NCBI GenBank assembly: GCA_019636345.1
Contig: JAHBXQ010000008.1
Location: 1 to 64,000, forward strand
Length of the DNA: 64,000 nt
Direction of reading: 5' to 3'
Source of the DNA: Pirellulales bacterium
Lineage (GTDB): Bacteria > Planctomycetota > Planctomycetia > Pirellulales > Lacipirellulaceae
Below, piece after piece: positions 19,844-28,640 of the stretch (the stretch's first letter is position 1; each line of letters starts with the position of its first letter). The notes below the pieces were generated by a model that saw only the letters and a program-made list of their open reading frames with translations, did not search any database and was not told the origin of the DNA. The translations under genes were made by a program, and so were the position numbers.

Positions 19844-20067
19844 GGTCGCGGCGGCAACGCTGCGGCAACGGGCGATGGTCTTGGCGTCGAACGTCCATGC
19901 AGATGATGGACATTTGGCGCTCGTGCCCTGGGTTGGTCATTTCACGGGACAGGAGTGAAAACGCTTGCAATCCCTGTTTCTTCGTGTAGAACGAGATCAA
20001 GTTCAGCGTCAATTCGGCGCTCAACCCCGGGGGGCGAGGTCATTGCGCCGACCCGCTCCGTACGCTT

Positions 20068-20098
20068 GGCGTCTAGCGCCGTGTCGGCGCTAGACGCC
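20068..20098. repeat. Perfect 13-bp inverted repeat (hairpin)
   Basis: Arms ggcgtctagcgcc (20068-20080) and ggcgctagacgcc (20086-20098) pair perfectly around gtgtc. A short run tgctctttt follows, so it may be a terminator in the sirtuin direction, although it lies over 220 bases beyond that stop. The rest of 19844-20276 holds no gene that I can see. Confidence 0.7.
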
Positions 20099-20276
20099 TG
20101 CTCTTTTCGCTTTGTCGTTCGATGGCCGCACCCTCAGGCGGGTCGTGCTCGTTCCTTGTCCGTGAATGGTTTCGTTCTCGTCTTGGTTGTTTCGCTGTGC
20201 ACGATTCGGGCGAGGTCCCGGCGGCGCGGCGATTGTTGTTTCTTCTGTGCGACGTGCTCTTGAAAGGACCGATCTC

Positions 20277-20993
20277 ATGAAAAAGCTCATCTGTGCCGTC
20301 TTGGGGACCTGCTTGGTCGCCGCGACTCACGCCTCAGCCGCGACGCTGTTGTTCGACTTCGGCTCCGCGACCACCCCTACCGGCGGCAACTACAATAACA
20401 TCGATCCCTCGCAGCAGCCGATCCTCAACGCCATCGACTCAAGCGGCGCCCCCACTGGCATCGGCCTGACCAGCAGCGGCTTCAATGAACTGGGCCCGAA
20501 CACGAACGGCACTCTGGCCCCCGGCGGCGCCGCGGCGATCTTCGACGCGCAGGCGACTCGCGACAACCTGTTCGGTCATTCGACCAACTTCAACGCCCCC
20601 TCGCCGCGCCCGCAGGGCTTGTTGAATCTCACCGGGCTCGACGGCTCGGGCGCCACTGCGTATTCATTCACGTTCTTCGGGTCCAGGCTCGGCGTCTCGG
20701 ACAACCGCGAAACGGCGTATGCCGTCACGGGCGCCAACGCCAGCACGGTCTATCTGGACTCCTCGAACAACGTGAACAACGTGGCCGTCGCCTCGGGAAT
20801 CGTCCCCACGGCCGGCGGCACGGTGTCGATCACGGTCGGCGCCGGTCCGAACAACACCAACACCGACAGCTTCTTCTACTACCTCGGCGCGATGCAGATC
20901 GAGTCGACGCGCGTTCCCGAGCCGGCTTCGATCGCGTTGGGCGTCGTCGGCTTGGCGGGCGTCGCGGTGCGTCGGCGTCTGCGGGTCTCGTAG
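20277..20993 (+). CDS. Small PEP-CTERM exported protein
   Basis: A 238-residue exported protein. The start at 20277 has a ribosome binding site (gaaagga) and opens with the signal peptide MKKLICAVLGTCLVAATHASAA. The mature part is Asn/Gly/Thr-rich with no known domain (LLFDFGSATTPTGGNYNNI, later TVYLDSSNNVNN), compatible with a small beta-sandwich. The end is VPEPASIALGVVGLAGVAV and RRRLRVS, a standard PEP-CTERM signal. It lacks the dockerin-like motif of the larger proteins. The next gene, also PEP-CTERM, starts 46 bases after its stop, so the two may form a transcription unit. The function is unknown. Confidence 0.87.
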   Translation: MKKLICAVLGTCLVAATHASAATLLFDFGSATTPTGGNYNNIDPSQQPILNAIDSSGAPTGIGLTSSGFNELGPNTNGTLAPGGAAAIFDAQATRDNLFGHSTNFNAPSPRPQGLLNLTGLDGSGATAYSFTFFGSRLGVSDNRETAYAVTGANASTVYLDSSNNVNNVAVASGIVPTAGGTVSITVGAGPNNTNTDSFFYYLGAMQIESTRVPEPASIALGVVGLAGVAVRRRLRVS

Positions 20994-21039
20994 TCGGTTT
21001 CTCCTTTCACGTCACTCGTGCTTGCAGGGAGTACCCGCA

Positions 21040-21948
21040 ATGAGACTTCACATGCGCCGCTGGCGAGCAGTCGCCAGCTTGACTTGCGTCCTCGCGCTGG
21101 CGCTCGGCGACTGTTGTCGGGCGGCGGATCCGAAGGACATCCTGTGGTACGGCAACAGCTTTACCAACGCCACTTGCTGCGGCAGCAGCGTCTCGGTCCC
21201 GGTGACGCTGGGGGCCCTGGCCGTCGCCGCGGGGCATCCGGCGCCGCGAAATCGCAACGCGGCGGTCAACGGTCAGTCGCTTCAGTTCCATCTCACGTCG
21301 AACACGGGCGTCATCACGACCGGCATCGTGGCCGGCGAGCAGTGGGAGCACGTCGTCCTGCAGGACTTCTCGACGATTCCGACCCACATCGGCAACATGG
21401 CGCAGCACTTGTCGAGTTCGCTGGGGCTGTATCAGGCCGTGGCGGCTCACAGCCCCGGGGTCCAGGCGGTCATGTACGAGACCTGGGCCCGCGGGTACGG
21501 CAACGGGTTCTACACGGGCGGTTCGCCCGCGTTTCCCGGCGGCCCCGCGCAAATGCAACAGGAGCTGCGCGACGGCTATCAGGCGTCGACCGCCAACATC
21601 CAGTCGGTCGGCGGACCTCAAGCGGCCCGGTTGGCCGCGGCGGGGGACGCGTGGGAATTGGCCAACTGGCCCGCCAATTTCTACGGCGACGGCGACTACC
21701 ACGCCAGCAATCGCGGCACGTTGCTCAACGCCCTGGTGCTGTACACGGCGATCTACGACGACCCGACGACCAGCGACATCAACCTCAGCACGATTCTGAC
21801 TCCGCTGGGGCTGACGGCGGCCGACGGGGTGTTCCTCACCGGCTTGGCCGATACGATCGCCGCCCGGCAGATTCCGGAACCGACGACGCTCGCTCTGGCG
21901 GTTCTCGGTGCGCTGGGGGCGGCGTGGCGAGCCCGCCGCCGGGCGTGA
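21040..21948 (+). CDS. SGNH-hydrolase-like PEP-CTERM protein
   Basis: A 302-residue exported protein. I choose the ATG at 21040, which has an aggga element about eight bases upstream; an ATG at 21052 is also possible. After the signal peptide (LALALGDCCRA) comes DILWYGNSFTN, which resembles block I of SGNH/GDSL and DUF4886-type hydrolases, with Ser as nucleophile. Near the C-terminus DGDYHASNRGTLLNALVLYTAIY has the block V D-x-x-H arrangement. These suggest an extracellular esterase-like hydrolase. The sorting signal IPEPTTLALAVLG with basic tail RARRRA follows. Substrate unknown; a carbohydrate esterase is a guess from the neighbouring glycosidase-like gene. Confidence 0.8.
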   Translation: MRLHMRRWRAVASLTCVLALALGDCCRAADPKDILWYGNSFTNATCCGSSVSVPVTLGALAVAAGHPAPRNRNAAVNGQSLQFHLTSNTGVITTGIVAGEQWEHVVLQDFSTIPTHIGNMAQHLSSSLGLYQAVAAHSPGVQAVMYETWARGYGNGFYTGGSPAFPGGPAQMQQELRDGYQASTANIQSVGGPQAARLAAAGDAWELANWPANFYGDGDYHASNRGTLLNALVLYTAIYDDPTTSDINLSTILTPLGLTAADGVFLTGLADTIAARQIPEPTTLALAVLGALGAAWRARRRA

Positions 21949-22168
21949 TCGGGTCGACAAAGCTCCCGACCGGTCGGCGCGCGTCGCCGGCCGGTCGCGG
22001 AGCCGCGGTCGGTCTCGTGCCATGACCGGATTGTGCAACTGCGATCACGCCGTGTTGGTTTTCTTGGAATCGAGCCCCGGGCTGCGTTCCTTGTTTCCAG
22101 GGCGCTGGCAGTTGCATAATCATGATGTCAGCGAGGCCGTTCGATCGTCTTTGAGGAACCCGCGCGCG

Positions 22169-25100
22169 ATGCATCGAGTTCTTGTCAGCGGTTGGCGTCT
22201 GGCCCTGGTCCTGGCGGCGTTGCCGACGGCCGTGCGCGGCGAGTCTCGCGCCGTGCTCGACGACTTCAGCGATCCCGCGCGCTGGCAAGTGCAGGCCGCC
22301 GACGGCGTCGATCTGCACGTGAGCAGCGAGCCGCAAGCCGACGGAACCGGCGCCGCGTTGCGACTCGACTTTCAGTTCGTCACCGGCGCGGGCTATGCCG
22401 GAGTCCGCCGCGCCGTACCGCTCGAACTGCCGGCGAACTTTGAGCTGGCGTTCTCGGTGCGCGGCGACTTGCCGAAGAACAATCTTGAGGTCAAGCTCGT
22501 CGATCCTGGCGGCGAGAACGTCTGGTGGGTCAATCGGCGGGGGTTCGAATTTCCCCGCGAGGCCGTGCGGCTCGCCTCGCGTCGCCGCCATTTCGAGTTC
22601 GCCTGGGGACCGTCCAGCGCCCCGCTCTCGCACGCCTCGGCGCTCGAGATCGTCGTCGCGTCGGCCGAAGGGGGGCGCGGAACGGTGTGGCTCGAGGACT
22701 TGACGTTTCGGCCGCTTCCGGAGACCCGGCCGTACGACGGGACGCCGACCGCCGCGGCAAGCTCGGCCGCCGAGGAGCATCCCCCCCAGGCGGCGCTCGA
22801 CGGCCGGCCTGAAACCGCCTGGCGCCCCGCGGCAGCCGACCCTCAGCCGAGCTTGACGATCGACTTCGGCCAGCCGCGCGAGTTCGGCGGACTGGTCGTG
22901 CATTGGGACGAAGCAGCGTACGCGCGCCGCTATGCGGTCGAGCTGTCGGACGACGGCAGCGCGTGGACGCAGGTTCGCGCGGTCGACGCAAACTCGGGGC
23001 GGCCGCAGTTCTTGTCGCTGCCCGACGCCGAGGCGCGGGCGGTGCGACTCGTTTTTTCCGCCGATGCGAGCGGCGAACCGCCGGCAATTCGCGAGATCGA
23101 GGTCCTGCCGCTGGAAACGACGCAGCATGCGAATTCGCTCTGGCGAGAAATCGCCGACCGGGCGCCACGCGGACGGTACCCGCGCACCATCGCAGGCGAG
23201 GGGGGCTTTTGGACCATCGTCGGCGTCCCGGCCGACGAACATGAGGCGCTGGTCTCGGAGGACGGAGCGGTCGAGGTCGACAAGCAGGCGTTTTCGATCG
23301 AGCCGCTGGTGAAGCTGGGGGGGCGGCTGTTCACGTGGGCCGACGCTGCCGAGACGACGCACTCGTTGGCCGCGGGGTTCGTGCCGGTTCCGACGGTCGA
23401 GCAGCGATTCGACGACGTGCGACTGAGCGTCACGGCCGCGGCCGACGGGGCGGCCGGACGTTCGGCGCTGACGCTGCTGTACACGGCGACCAACGCAAGC
23501 CATGCGCCGGTCGAGGGCGCCTTGCTGCTCGCCCTGCGACCGTTTCAGGTGAACCCGCCGTACCAGTGGCTCAACACGCCGGGGGGAGCGGCGCCGGTCG
23601 AGCGAATCGAGCTCGACGCCGCGAAGCGCGAGGTGCGCATCGACGGCCGGGTGGCGGCGCTCGGCGCCACGCCCGACGCGTGCGGAGCCGCGACGTTTGA
23701 CGAGGGGGAAGCAGTCGAGTTTCTGTTCGCGGGCGCCATGCCGCCTCACGCCGCGGTCGCCGATTTGCAGCGCGGGGCGTCGGCCGCGGTGCAATACGAC
23801 TTCCGCCTGTCGCCCGGCGAAAGCCGCTCGTGGGCCGTGGTCGTGCCGTTTGGCGCCGAGAGGGCGGTCGTTCGCGAACTGGCTGACGAATTGCTCGCCG
23901 CGGCGAACCCGGTGCGGCACGTCCGCGAGCGCCAGCAGGCGACGATCGACCGCTGGCGGCAGGCCGTTTCGACTGTCGAGCTCCTCTTTCCCGCGGAGGC
24001 GGCCGACGTGGCCGACGCGGTTCGTTCGACGCTCGCCTACGTGCTGATCAACCAGGACGGACGAGCGATTCACCCTGGCTCGCGTTCGTACGAACGATCG
24101 TGGATTCGCGACGGGTCGCTCACCTCGGCGGCGCTGTTGCGGTTCGGGCTCACGCGCGAGGCCCGGGAGTTCGTCGACTGGTACGCCGACTTCCAGTTCG
24201 CCGACGGCAAGGTGCCGTGCGTCGTCGACCGGCGCGGCCCCGACCCCGTGCCCGAGAACGACAGCCACGGCCAGTACGTCATGGCGGTGATGAACGTCTA
24301 CCGCTTTACGGGGGACGAAGAGTTTCTGCGCCGCCACTGGCCGCACGTGCGCCGAGCCGTGGCGTACATCGAACAGTTGCGATTGCAGCGAATGACGGGC
24401 GAGTTCGTCGCGAGCGGCGCCTTCACGCGGCAAGAGCCGGGCAAGCCTCCCGTCAAGCTGCGGGCGTTCTACGGGATCATGCCCGAGTCGATCAGCCACG
24501 AGGGGTACTCGGCCAAGCCGATGCATTCGTACTGGGACGACTTCTTCACGCTCAAGGGGCTGAAGGACGCCGCCGAGATGGCCCACGTGCAGGGCGACCG
24601 GGCCCAAGGCGTCCAATATCAGGCGCTTGCCGCGGACTTCGCCCGCTCGCTGTACGAGTCGATCCATTGGGCGAGAGCGGATCATCGCATCGACTACATT
24701 CCCGGCTGCGTCGAGCTGGGAGACTTTGACGCGACGTCGACGACCGTCGCGCTCTGGCCGTGCGGCGAGCGGCATCGCCTGCCGGCGGACGCCCTGACCC
24801 GCACGTTCGACAAGTACTGGGAGCGGTTCGTCAGCCGCCGCGACGATCCCGCGTTCGAGTGGTTCGACTACACCCCATACGAGATGCGCACGATCGGCAG
24901 CTTCGTGCTGCTCGACCAGCCGGAGCGAGTCGAACAGACGCTGGCGTACTTCATGGCCGATCGCCGTCCGCCGGCGTGGAACCAGTGGCCGGAGGTGATC
25001 TACCGCGAGCCGCGCACCCCGCGGTTCCTCGGCGACTTGCCCCACACGTGGTGCGGGTCCGACTTCGTCAACTCGGTGCGGACGATGCTGCTGTACGAGC

Positions 25101-25426
25101 GGGACGACGGGGCGGCGGTCCTGCTGGCCGGGGTCCCGGCCGCGTGGCTGTCGCCGCAAGCGATCGGTTTTCGCGACTTGCCGACCTACGGCGGACGATT
25201 GTCGTGCACGTTGGCCCAGACGGACGGAGTCACGGAGCGGTTCGTCGCCGAGTTGAGCGGAACCTGCCCCGTGCCGGCCGGCAAGCTGCGGCTGAGCGTG
25301 CCGGGCCGTCGCGTCGAGCGGGCGACGCTCGGCGGCGCCCCGGCCGAGGTCGACGCCGACGGCCGCGTGATCGTCGATCGCCTGCCGGCGCGGGTTGAGA
25401 TCGCCGCGACGAGTCCGCGCTCGTAA
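22169..25426 (+). CDS. Secreted discoidin (F5/8 type C)/(alpha/alpha)6 glycosidase-like protein
   Basis: A 1085-residue exported protein with a signal peptide (MHRVLVSGWRLALVLAALPTAVRG). Residues about 20-180 look like a carbohydrate-binding jelly roll. About 195-325 resemble a discoidin/F5/8C domain (AALDGRPETAWRP, then SLTIDFGQPREFGGLVVHWDE). From about 620 the sequence is an (alpha/alpha)6-toroid as in GH15-like and related families: SYERSWIRDGSLTSAALLRFG, then EEFLRRHWPHVRRAVAYIE and SYWDDFFTLKGLKDAAEMA. The WIRDGS acidic residue and a later acidic cluster would be candidate catalytic residues. Probably a secreted polysaccharide-degrading enzyme; substrate unknown. Unlike its neighbours it has no PEP-CTERM tail. 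An in-frame extension to 21908 overlaps the upstream gene and is rejected. Confidence 0.82.
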   Translation: MHRVLVSGWRLALVLAALPTAVRGESRAVLDDFSDPARWQVQAADGVDLHVSSEPQADGTGAALRLDFQFVTGAGYAGVRRAVPLELPANFELAFSVRGDLPKNNLEVKLVDPGGENVWWVNRRGFEFPREAVRLASRRRHFEFAWGPSSAPLSHASALEIVVASAEGGRGTVWLEDLTFRPLPETRPYDGTPTAAASSAAEEHPPQAALDGRPETAWRPAAADPQPSLTIDFGQPREFGGLVVHWDEAAYARRYAVELSDDGSAWTQVRAVDANSGRPQFLSLPDAEARAVRLVFSADASGEPPAIREIEVLPLETTQHANSLWREIADRAPRGRYPRTIAGEGGFWTIVGVPADEHEALVSEDGAVEVDKQAFSIEPLVKLGGRLFTWADAAETTHSLAAGFVPVPTVEQRFDDVRLSVTAAADGAAGRSALTLLYTATNASHAPVEGALLLALRPFQVNPPYQWLNTPGGAAPVERIELDAAKREVRIDGRVAALGATPDACGAATFDEGEAVEFLFAGAMPPHAAVADLQRGASAAVQYDFRLSPGESRSWAVVVPFGAERAVVRELADELLAAANPVRHVRERQQATIDRWRQAVSTVELLFPAEAADVADAVRSTLAYVLINQDGRAIHPGSRSYERSWIRDGSLTSAALLRFGLTREAREFVDWYADFQFADGKVPCVVDRRGPDPVPENDSHGQYVMAVMNVYRFTGDEEFLRRHWPHVRRAVAYIEQLRLQRMTGEFVASGAFTRQEPGKPPVKLRAFYGIMPESISHEGYSAKPMHSYWDDFFTLKGLKDAAEMAHVQGDRAQGVQYQALAADFARSLYESIHWARADHRIDYIPGCVELGDFDATSTTVALWPCGERHRLPADALTRTFDKYWERFVSRRDDPAFEWFDYTPYEMRTIGSFVLLDQPERVEQTLAYFMADRRPPAWNQWPEVIYREPRTPRFLGDLPHTWCGSDFVNSVRTMLLYERDDGAAVLLAGVPAAWLSPQAIGFRDLPTYGGRLSCTLAQTDGVTERFVAELSGTCPVPAGKLRLSVPGRRVERATLGGAPAEVDADGRVIVDRLPARVEIAATSPRS

Positions 25427-25447
25427 GCGGACTTTGGGCGACTGCTC

Positions 25448-26686
25448 TTACGGCTTCGGCCCCAGGCAGAACAGCGTCTGCTCAGAACGGATGTAGAGTC
25501 GTCCGTCGGCCACCGCCGGGGTGGCGGTCACCGACTCGCCCAGATCGGTCTTGCCGAGCGGACGGTACGTGCGGTCGGCCGCCAGGACGTGCACCTGGCC
25601 GTCGAGCGAGATTCCGTAGATCGCGTCGCCCACGAGCACCGGCGAACTGTGGAAGTTGCCGCCGACTCGCCGCGTCCAATGCGGCTCGCCGGTGGCGACG
25701 TCGAGGCACGACACGGTCCCCCGATCGTGCCACAGAAAGACCAGATCGCCGACGACCAGCGGCGTGGGGATGTTCGGCACTCCCTTCTTCACGCGGTAGA
25801 CCTCCTGCGGCTCGCCCGTCCCCGCGGGGCAGCGGACGGCGATCAGGTGGAGGCCGTTGTTGCCCGAGCCGCACGAGGCCAGGACCAAATCGCCGGCCAG
25901 CACGGGCGAGCTGACGCAGCGATCGGGGAGATCGCCGGCGAGCGCGTTCCAGACCGCCTCGCCGCTCGCGGGGTCAAGCGCCGTGACCCCCGCCCCCATG
26001 CTGACGGCCAGCACGAGCGTTCGCTCGTCGTGTCGGCGCAAGCAAGGGGTGGCGTAAGTCGTCTTGCCCGGCGAGCGCGGGAGGCGCCACAGTTCCAGAC
26101 CCGTGCGGCGGTCGAAGCCCAACACCTCGCTGTCGGCGGCGTCGGCGGTCTGGTTGTCGAGCACGACGACGTCCCCCACGACCACCGGCGACGTGCCGTA
26201 GCCGTGGCGCTCGGCCAGTCGGGCGACCCGGTGCTCCCAAATCTCGTCGCCGTCGTGCCCGAGCGCGGCCAAGTGGACGTCGTCCCCCGACTTCCATGCC
26301 AAGTAGATCGCCTCGGCGTCGACCGCCGGCGTGGGAGTCGCGAAGCTGTTGGTGGCGTGTTGCGGGTGCGGGGCCGCGGGCCGGCGCTTCTGCCAGATTT
26401 CGTCGCCGGCGGCTGCGTCGAGACACAGGGCGATCTGCTCGCCCGTCGCGGGATCGGCCGACGTGAGATAGACCCGCCCCTCCCACACGACCGGCGAGCT
26501 GTGTCCCAACCCCGGCAACGACGCGCGCCACAGGTAATCGTCCGCGGTCCACTCGACCGGCAGCCCGGGCGCTTCGCTCCGCCCGTCGCCGTTGTCGCCG
26601 CGAAACCGGGGCCAGTTTTCGGCGGAGACGACCGAACCCCAGACCGCCGCCATCAACGCCGCTGCGAGAGCTGCCGAACGTGACAT
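25448..26686 (-). CDS. Exported PQQ-binding-like beta-propeller protein
   Basis: A 412-residue exported protein starting at 26686 with a signal peptide (MSRSAALAAALMAAVWGSVVSA). The mature N-terminus ENWPRFRGDNGDG is the opening typical of a large planctomycete family of outer-wall PQQ-like beta-propellers. The blades follow as repeats of SSPVVxxxxVYL/xxLDAxxGxxxW (for example HSSPVVWEGRVYLTS and FHSSPVLVGDAIYG). No cofactor-binding residues characteristic of true quinoprotein dehydrogenases are evident, so a binding or scaffold role is likely. It is convergent with the discoidin/glycosidase gene (21-base gap) and lies upstream of the thioredoxin-like gene in the opposite order of transcription. 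Confidence 0.87.
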   Translation of the reverse strand: MSRSAALAAALMAAVWGSVVSAENWPRFRGDNGDGRSEAPGLPVEWTADDYLWRASLPGLGHSSPVVWEGRVYLTSADPATGEQIALCLDAAAGDEIWQKRRPAAPHPQHATNSFATPTPAVDAEAIYLAWKSGDDVHLAALGHDGDEIWEHRVARLAERHGYGTSPVVVGDVVVLDNQTADAADSEVLGFDRRTGLELWRLPRSPGKTTYATPCLRRHDERTLVLAVSMGAGVTALDPASGEAVWNALAGDLPDRCVSSPVLAGDLVLASCGSGNNGLHLIAVRCPAGTGEPQEVYRVKKGVPNIPTPLVVGDLVFLWHDRGTVSCLDVATGEPHWTRRVGGNFHSSPVLVGDAIYGISLDGQVHVLAADRTYRPLGKTDLGESVTATPAVADGRLYIRSEQTLFCLGPKP

Positions 26687-26844
26687 GGGATGTCGCCTTG
26701 GGAAAAATCGCCTGGACGGGCCCGCGTCGCTCGCTGGTCGGACCGCGAGTCGCCATGATACTCGCCGCGCGAAGTTTCTTGCGACCGCGGGAGCCGCAAC
26801 CCGCCGGACATCGTGATCTGCCGCACCTTCGCTCCCGTTTTCGA

Positions 26845-26861
26845 CAGGGCGGGACGCCCTG
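26845..26861 (-). terminator. Short hairpin after thioredoxin-like gene
   Basis: A perfect 7-bp stem (cagggcg / cgccctg, loop gga) lies 16 bases beyond the stop of the minus-strand thioredoxin-like gene. The minus-strand continuation is tcgaaaa rather than a T-run, so the terminator call is tentative. Confidence 0.4.
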
Positions 26862-26876
26862 CCCCGAATCGCGGAT

Positions 26877-27401
26877 TCAATTGGCGATCGTCGCCGCGGG
26901 GTTGGCAAGCGCCGCCTGCCGCGCCGCGGCAGTCTGGACGAACACGGGCCAGACCCGGTCGGCGAACTCCTGGGGCTCGACGAACCCTTCGATGCGCTGC
27001 AGCAATTGGCTGTCGGACGAGATCACGAGCGTCGTCGGATACGACCGCACCCCCAGGCGCTTCGCCAGCTCCGGCGCGTGCGACGCATTCAGCACGACCG
27101 GTTCGCTTGAACCGACGACGCTGTCGCGAATCTGCGGGTGGGCGAACGTTTCGCGAACCATCTTCTTGCAGAAGGCGCAGTTGTTCGAGGTGACGAACAC
27201 CAGCATCGGTCGTCCGGTCGTGCGGGTCGCTTGCCAGGCGCGTTGAACGTCGACGTGACGAAACAAGGGCGGCTCGCGTCGGGTCTCCTCCCCGACGGGC
27301 CGGACCGTCGCCGAGCCCGTCGGGCCGGCAGGGGCTTGGCCTCGCGCGAGCGAAGGCGCCAGCAGCAAAGCAAGCGAGATTGCACAGAGCAAGGATCGCA
27401 T
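26877..27401 (-). CDS. Exported thioredoxin-like protein
   Basis: A 174-residue exported thioredoxin-fold protein starting at 27401 with a signal peptide (MRSLLCAISLALLLAPSLARG). The active site is SNNCAFCKKM, a CxxC with Ala-Phe between the cysteines, at about 75-78; the cis-proline segment is VRSYPTTLVIS. The spacing is that of a DsbA/thioredoxin-like or DUF255-like oxidoreductase. A further block WQATRTTGRPMLVFVTS matches the usual strand before the CxxC. It probably reduces or isomerises disulfides outside the cytoplasm, perhaps in cytochrome or surface protein maturation, by inference. Just upstream lies an unusually AT-rich stretch (27461-27500). Confidence 0.85.
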   Translation of the reverse strand: MRSLLCAISLALLLAPSLARGQAPAGPTGSATVRPVGEETRREPPLFRHVDVQRAWQATRTTGRPMLVFVTSNNCAFCKKMVRETFAHPQIRDSVVGSSEPVVLNASHAPELAKRLGVRSYPTTLVISSDSQLLQRIEGFVEPQEFADRVWPVFVQTAAARQAALANPAATIAN

Positions 27402-27460
27402 GGGGGAGTCTTTCCAGTCGGAGAGCGTGGCCGAGGCCCGACCGAGCACGCCGGGCGATG

Positions 27461-27500
27461 AAAAACATATCGGTATATTTCGATATATTACCACATGAAA
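27461..27500 (-). promoter_or_regulatory. AT-rich promoter/operator candidate upstream of thioredoxin-like gene
   Basis: About 40 bases of AT-rich DNA stand out in GC-rich surroundings, 60-100 bases upstream of the minus-strand start at 27401. They contain partly symmetric atat-cg elements (ggtatatttcgatatattac). On the minus strand ggtaatatatcg would serve as a -10-like region. A regulator site is possible, but no known operator is matched. Confidence 0.4.
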
Positions 27501-27770
27501 TCTGCTCGGATTCGACCAGTCTCCGGGGGGCGCCGCGCCAGTCGGTGCGCCGTTCCGCTGAGGACAACGACGACCTCCCTCTTTCCGAGTAGCCCGGCCG
27601 TTTGCCGGCAATGCTTGCCCAATCCTCGATCCCGGGGGTAGGTTTTTGGAAAGAGGAGCGTGACACGCCCCGCCCCAACGGGCCTATCGACCTGAGCCCC
27701 TGCGCCCGGGCCGTCGCCACGGGGCGCTTGCTCGTCATCGTCTCCCCACGACTTCTCACGAGGCGCCGCC

Positions 27771-28640
27771 ATGAACGCCGCTCGGTTGTTCGCCCCGTTG
27801 CTCCTGACGCTCCCCGTCGTTTGTCCCCCGTCCGCCCAGGCAAGCGACGGGCCGGACGCTCTCCGCTCCTATCGCTTCGTCCCGGCGCTCAGCACGCTGC
27901 GCGAGTCGGGCGGGTTCGCCGGGTTCGTCACCGACTTCACGATCCGCGGCTCGTTCGACTTCGTCACGTATTACGGCTACGGCTCGGGCCCGGAGCCGTC
28001 GATCGTCCGCAAGGCGTTGTTCGACGACGTTGAAGCCTGGGCGTCGCACCCGATTCTGGCGTACGTGCTGAACGTCGATCGCGAACTGGGGCTGTCGACC
28101 CTTTCCGGGACGCTGGCGCCGTTGGGGCTGCCGATCGACGTCTACCGCTTCACCGGCTCGAACGACGACGGGCATCCGGTCGAGCTGTACACGGCCTCGG
28201 TCGGCCGGTGGCTCTACCTGCGCGGCGAGACGAGCCCCCCGTGCTGCGACTTCTTCAAGTACGAGGTGCGGGCCGTCGCCCGACTCGCCACGCTCGCCGA
28301 TCGCAATCGCGACGGGCAGGTCGATCGCGGCGACCTGACGCAGTGGGGGAGCGATTTCGGACTGCCGGCGGCGGCGGCGTTGGACGACTCGAACGCCCTC
28401 GGCGCCGGCGTGGTCGACGGCGGCGACTTCCTCGCTTGGCAGCGCGAGGCGAGCGCAGCCCCGCCCGACTTTGCGACCCTCGACGCGGCGATCTCCGCCG
28501 CTTTGGCGTCGTCGAGCGACGCCGCGACGATCGCGTCCGTCGCCGTGGCGCCCGAACCGGCGACTCTGATCCTCGGGATCGTCGCGGCGGGATTGGCCTG
28601 GGGGCGTCGAAGCCGTCGTCGCCCCGTCACTCCAGCGTGA
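27771..28640 (+). CDS. PEP-CTERM exported protein with degenerate dockerin-like motif
   Basis: A 289-residue exported protein with signal peptide MNAARLFAPLLLTLPVVCPPSAQA. The central domain (about 25-180) has no family I recognise; it includes a CC pair (SPPCCDFFKYE). Residues about 180-225 carry a dockerin-like pair (DRNRDGQVDRGDLTQWG, then DGGDFLAWQRE). The end is APEPATLILGIVAAGLAWG with the basic tail RRSRRRPVTPA, a PEP-CTERM variant. Its last 14 bases overlap the 3' end of the pyruvate carboxylase gene on the other strand, so the C-terminal tail is read from DNA that is also the end of that coding region. Function unknown. Confidence 0.85.
   Translation: MNAARLFAPLLLTLPVVCPPSAQASDGPDALRSYRFVPALSTLRESGGFAGFVTDFTIRGSFDFVTYYGYGSGPEPSIVRKALFDDVEAWASHPILAYVLNVDRELGLSTLSGTLAPLGLPIDVYRFTGSNDDGHPVELYTASVGRWLYLRGETSPPCCDFFKYEVRAVARLATLADRNRDGQVDRGDLTQWGSDFGLPAAAALDDSNALGAGVVDGGDFLAWQREASAAPPDFATLDAAISAALASSSDAATIASVAVAPEPATLILGIVAAGLAWGRRSRRRPVTPA

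Noticed and set aside
21836-25159. A 1107-codon open frame on the minus strand
   Set aside because: It is antisense to the discoidin/toroid gene and has no recognisable domain; the plus-strand gene has a signal peptide and conserved motifs.
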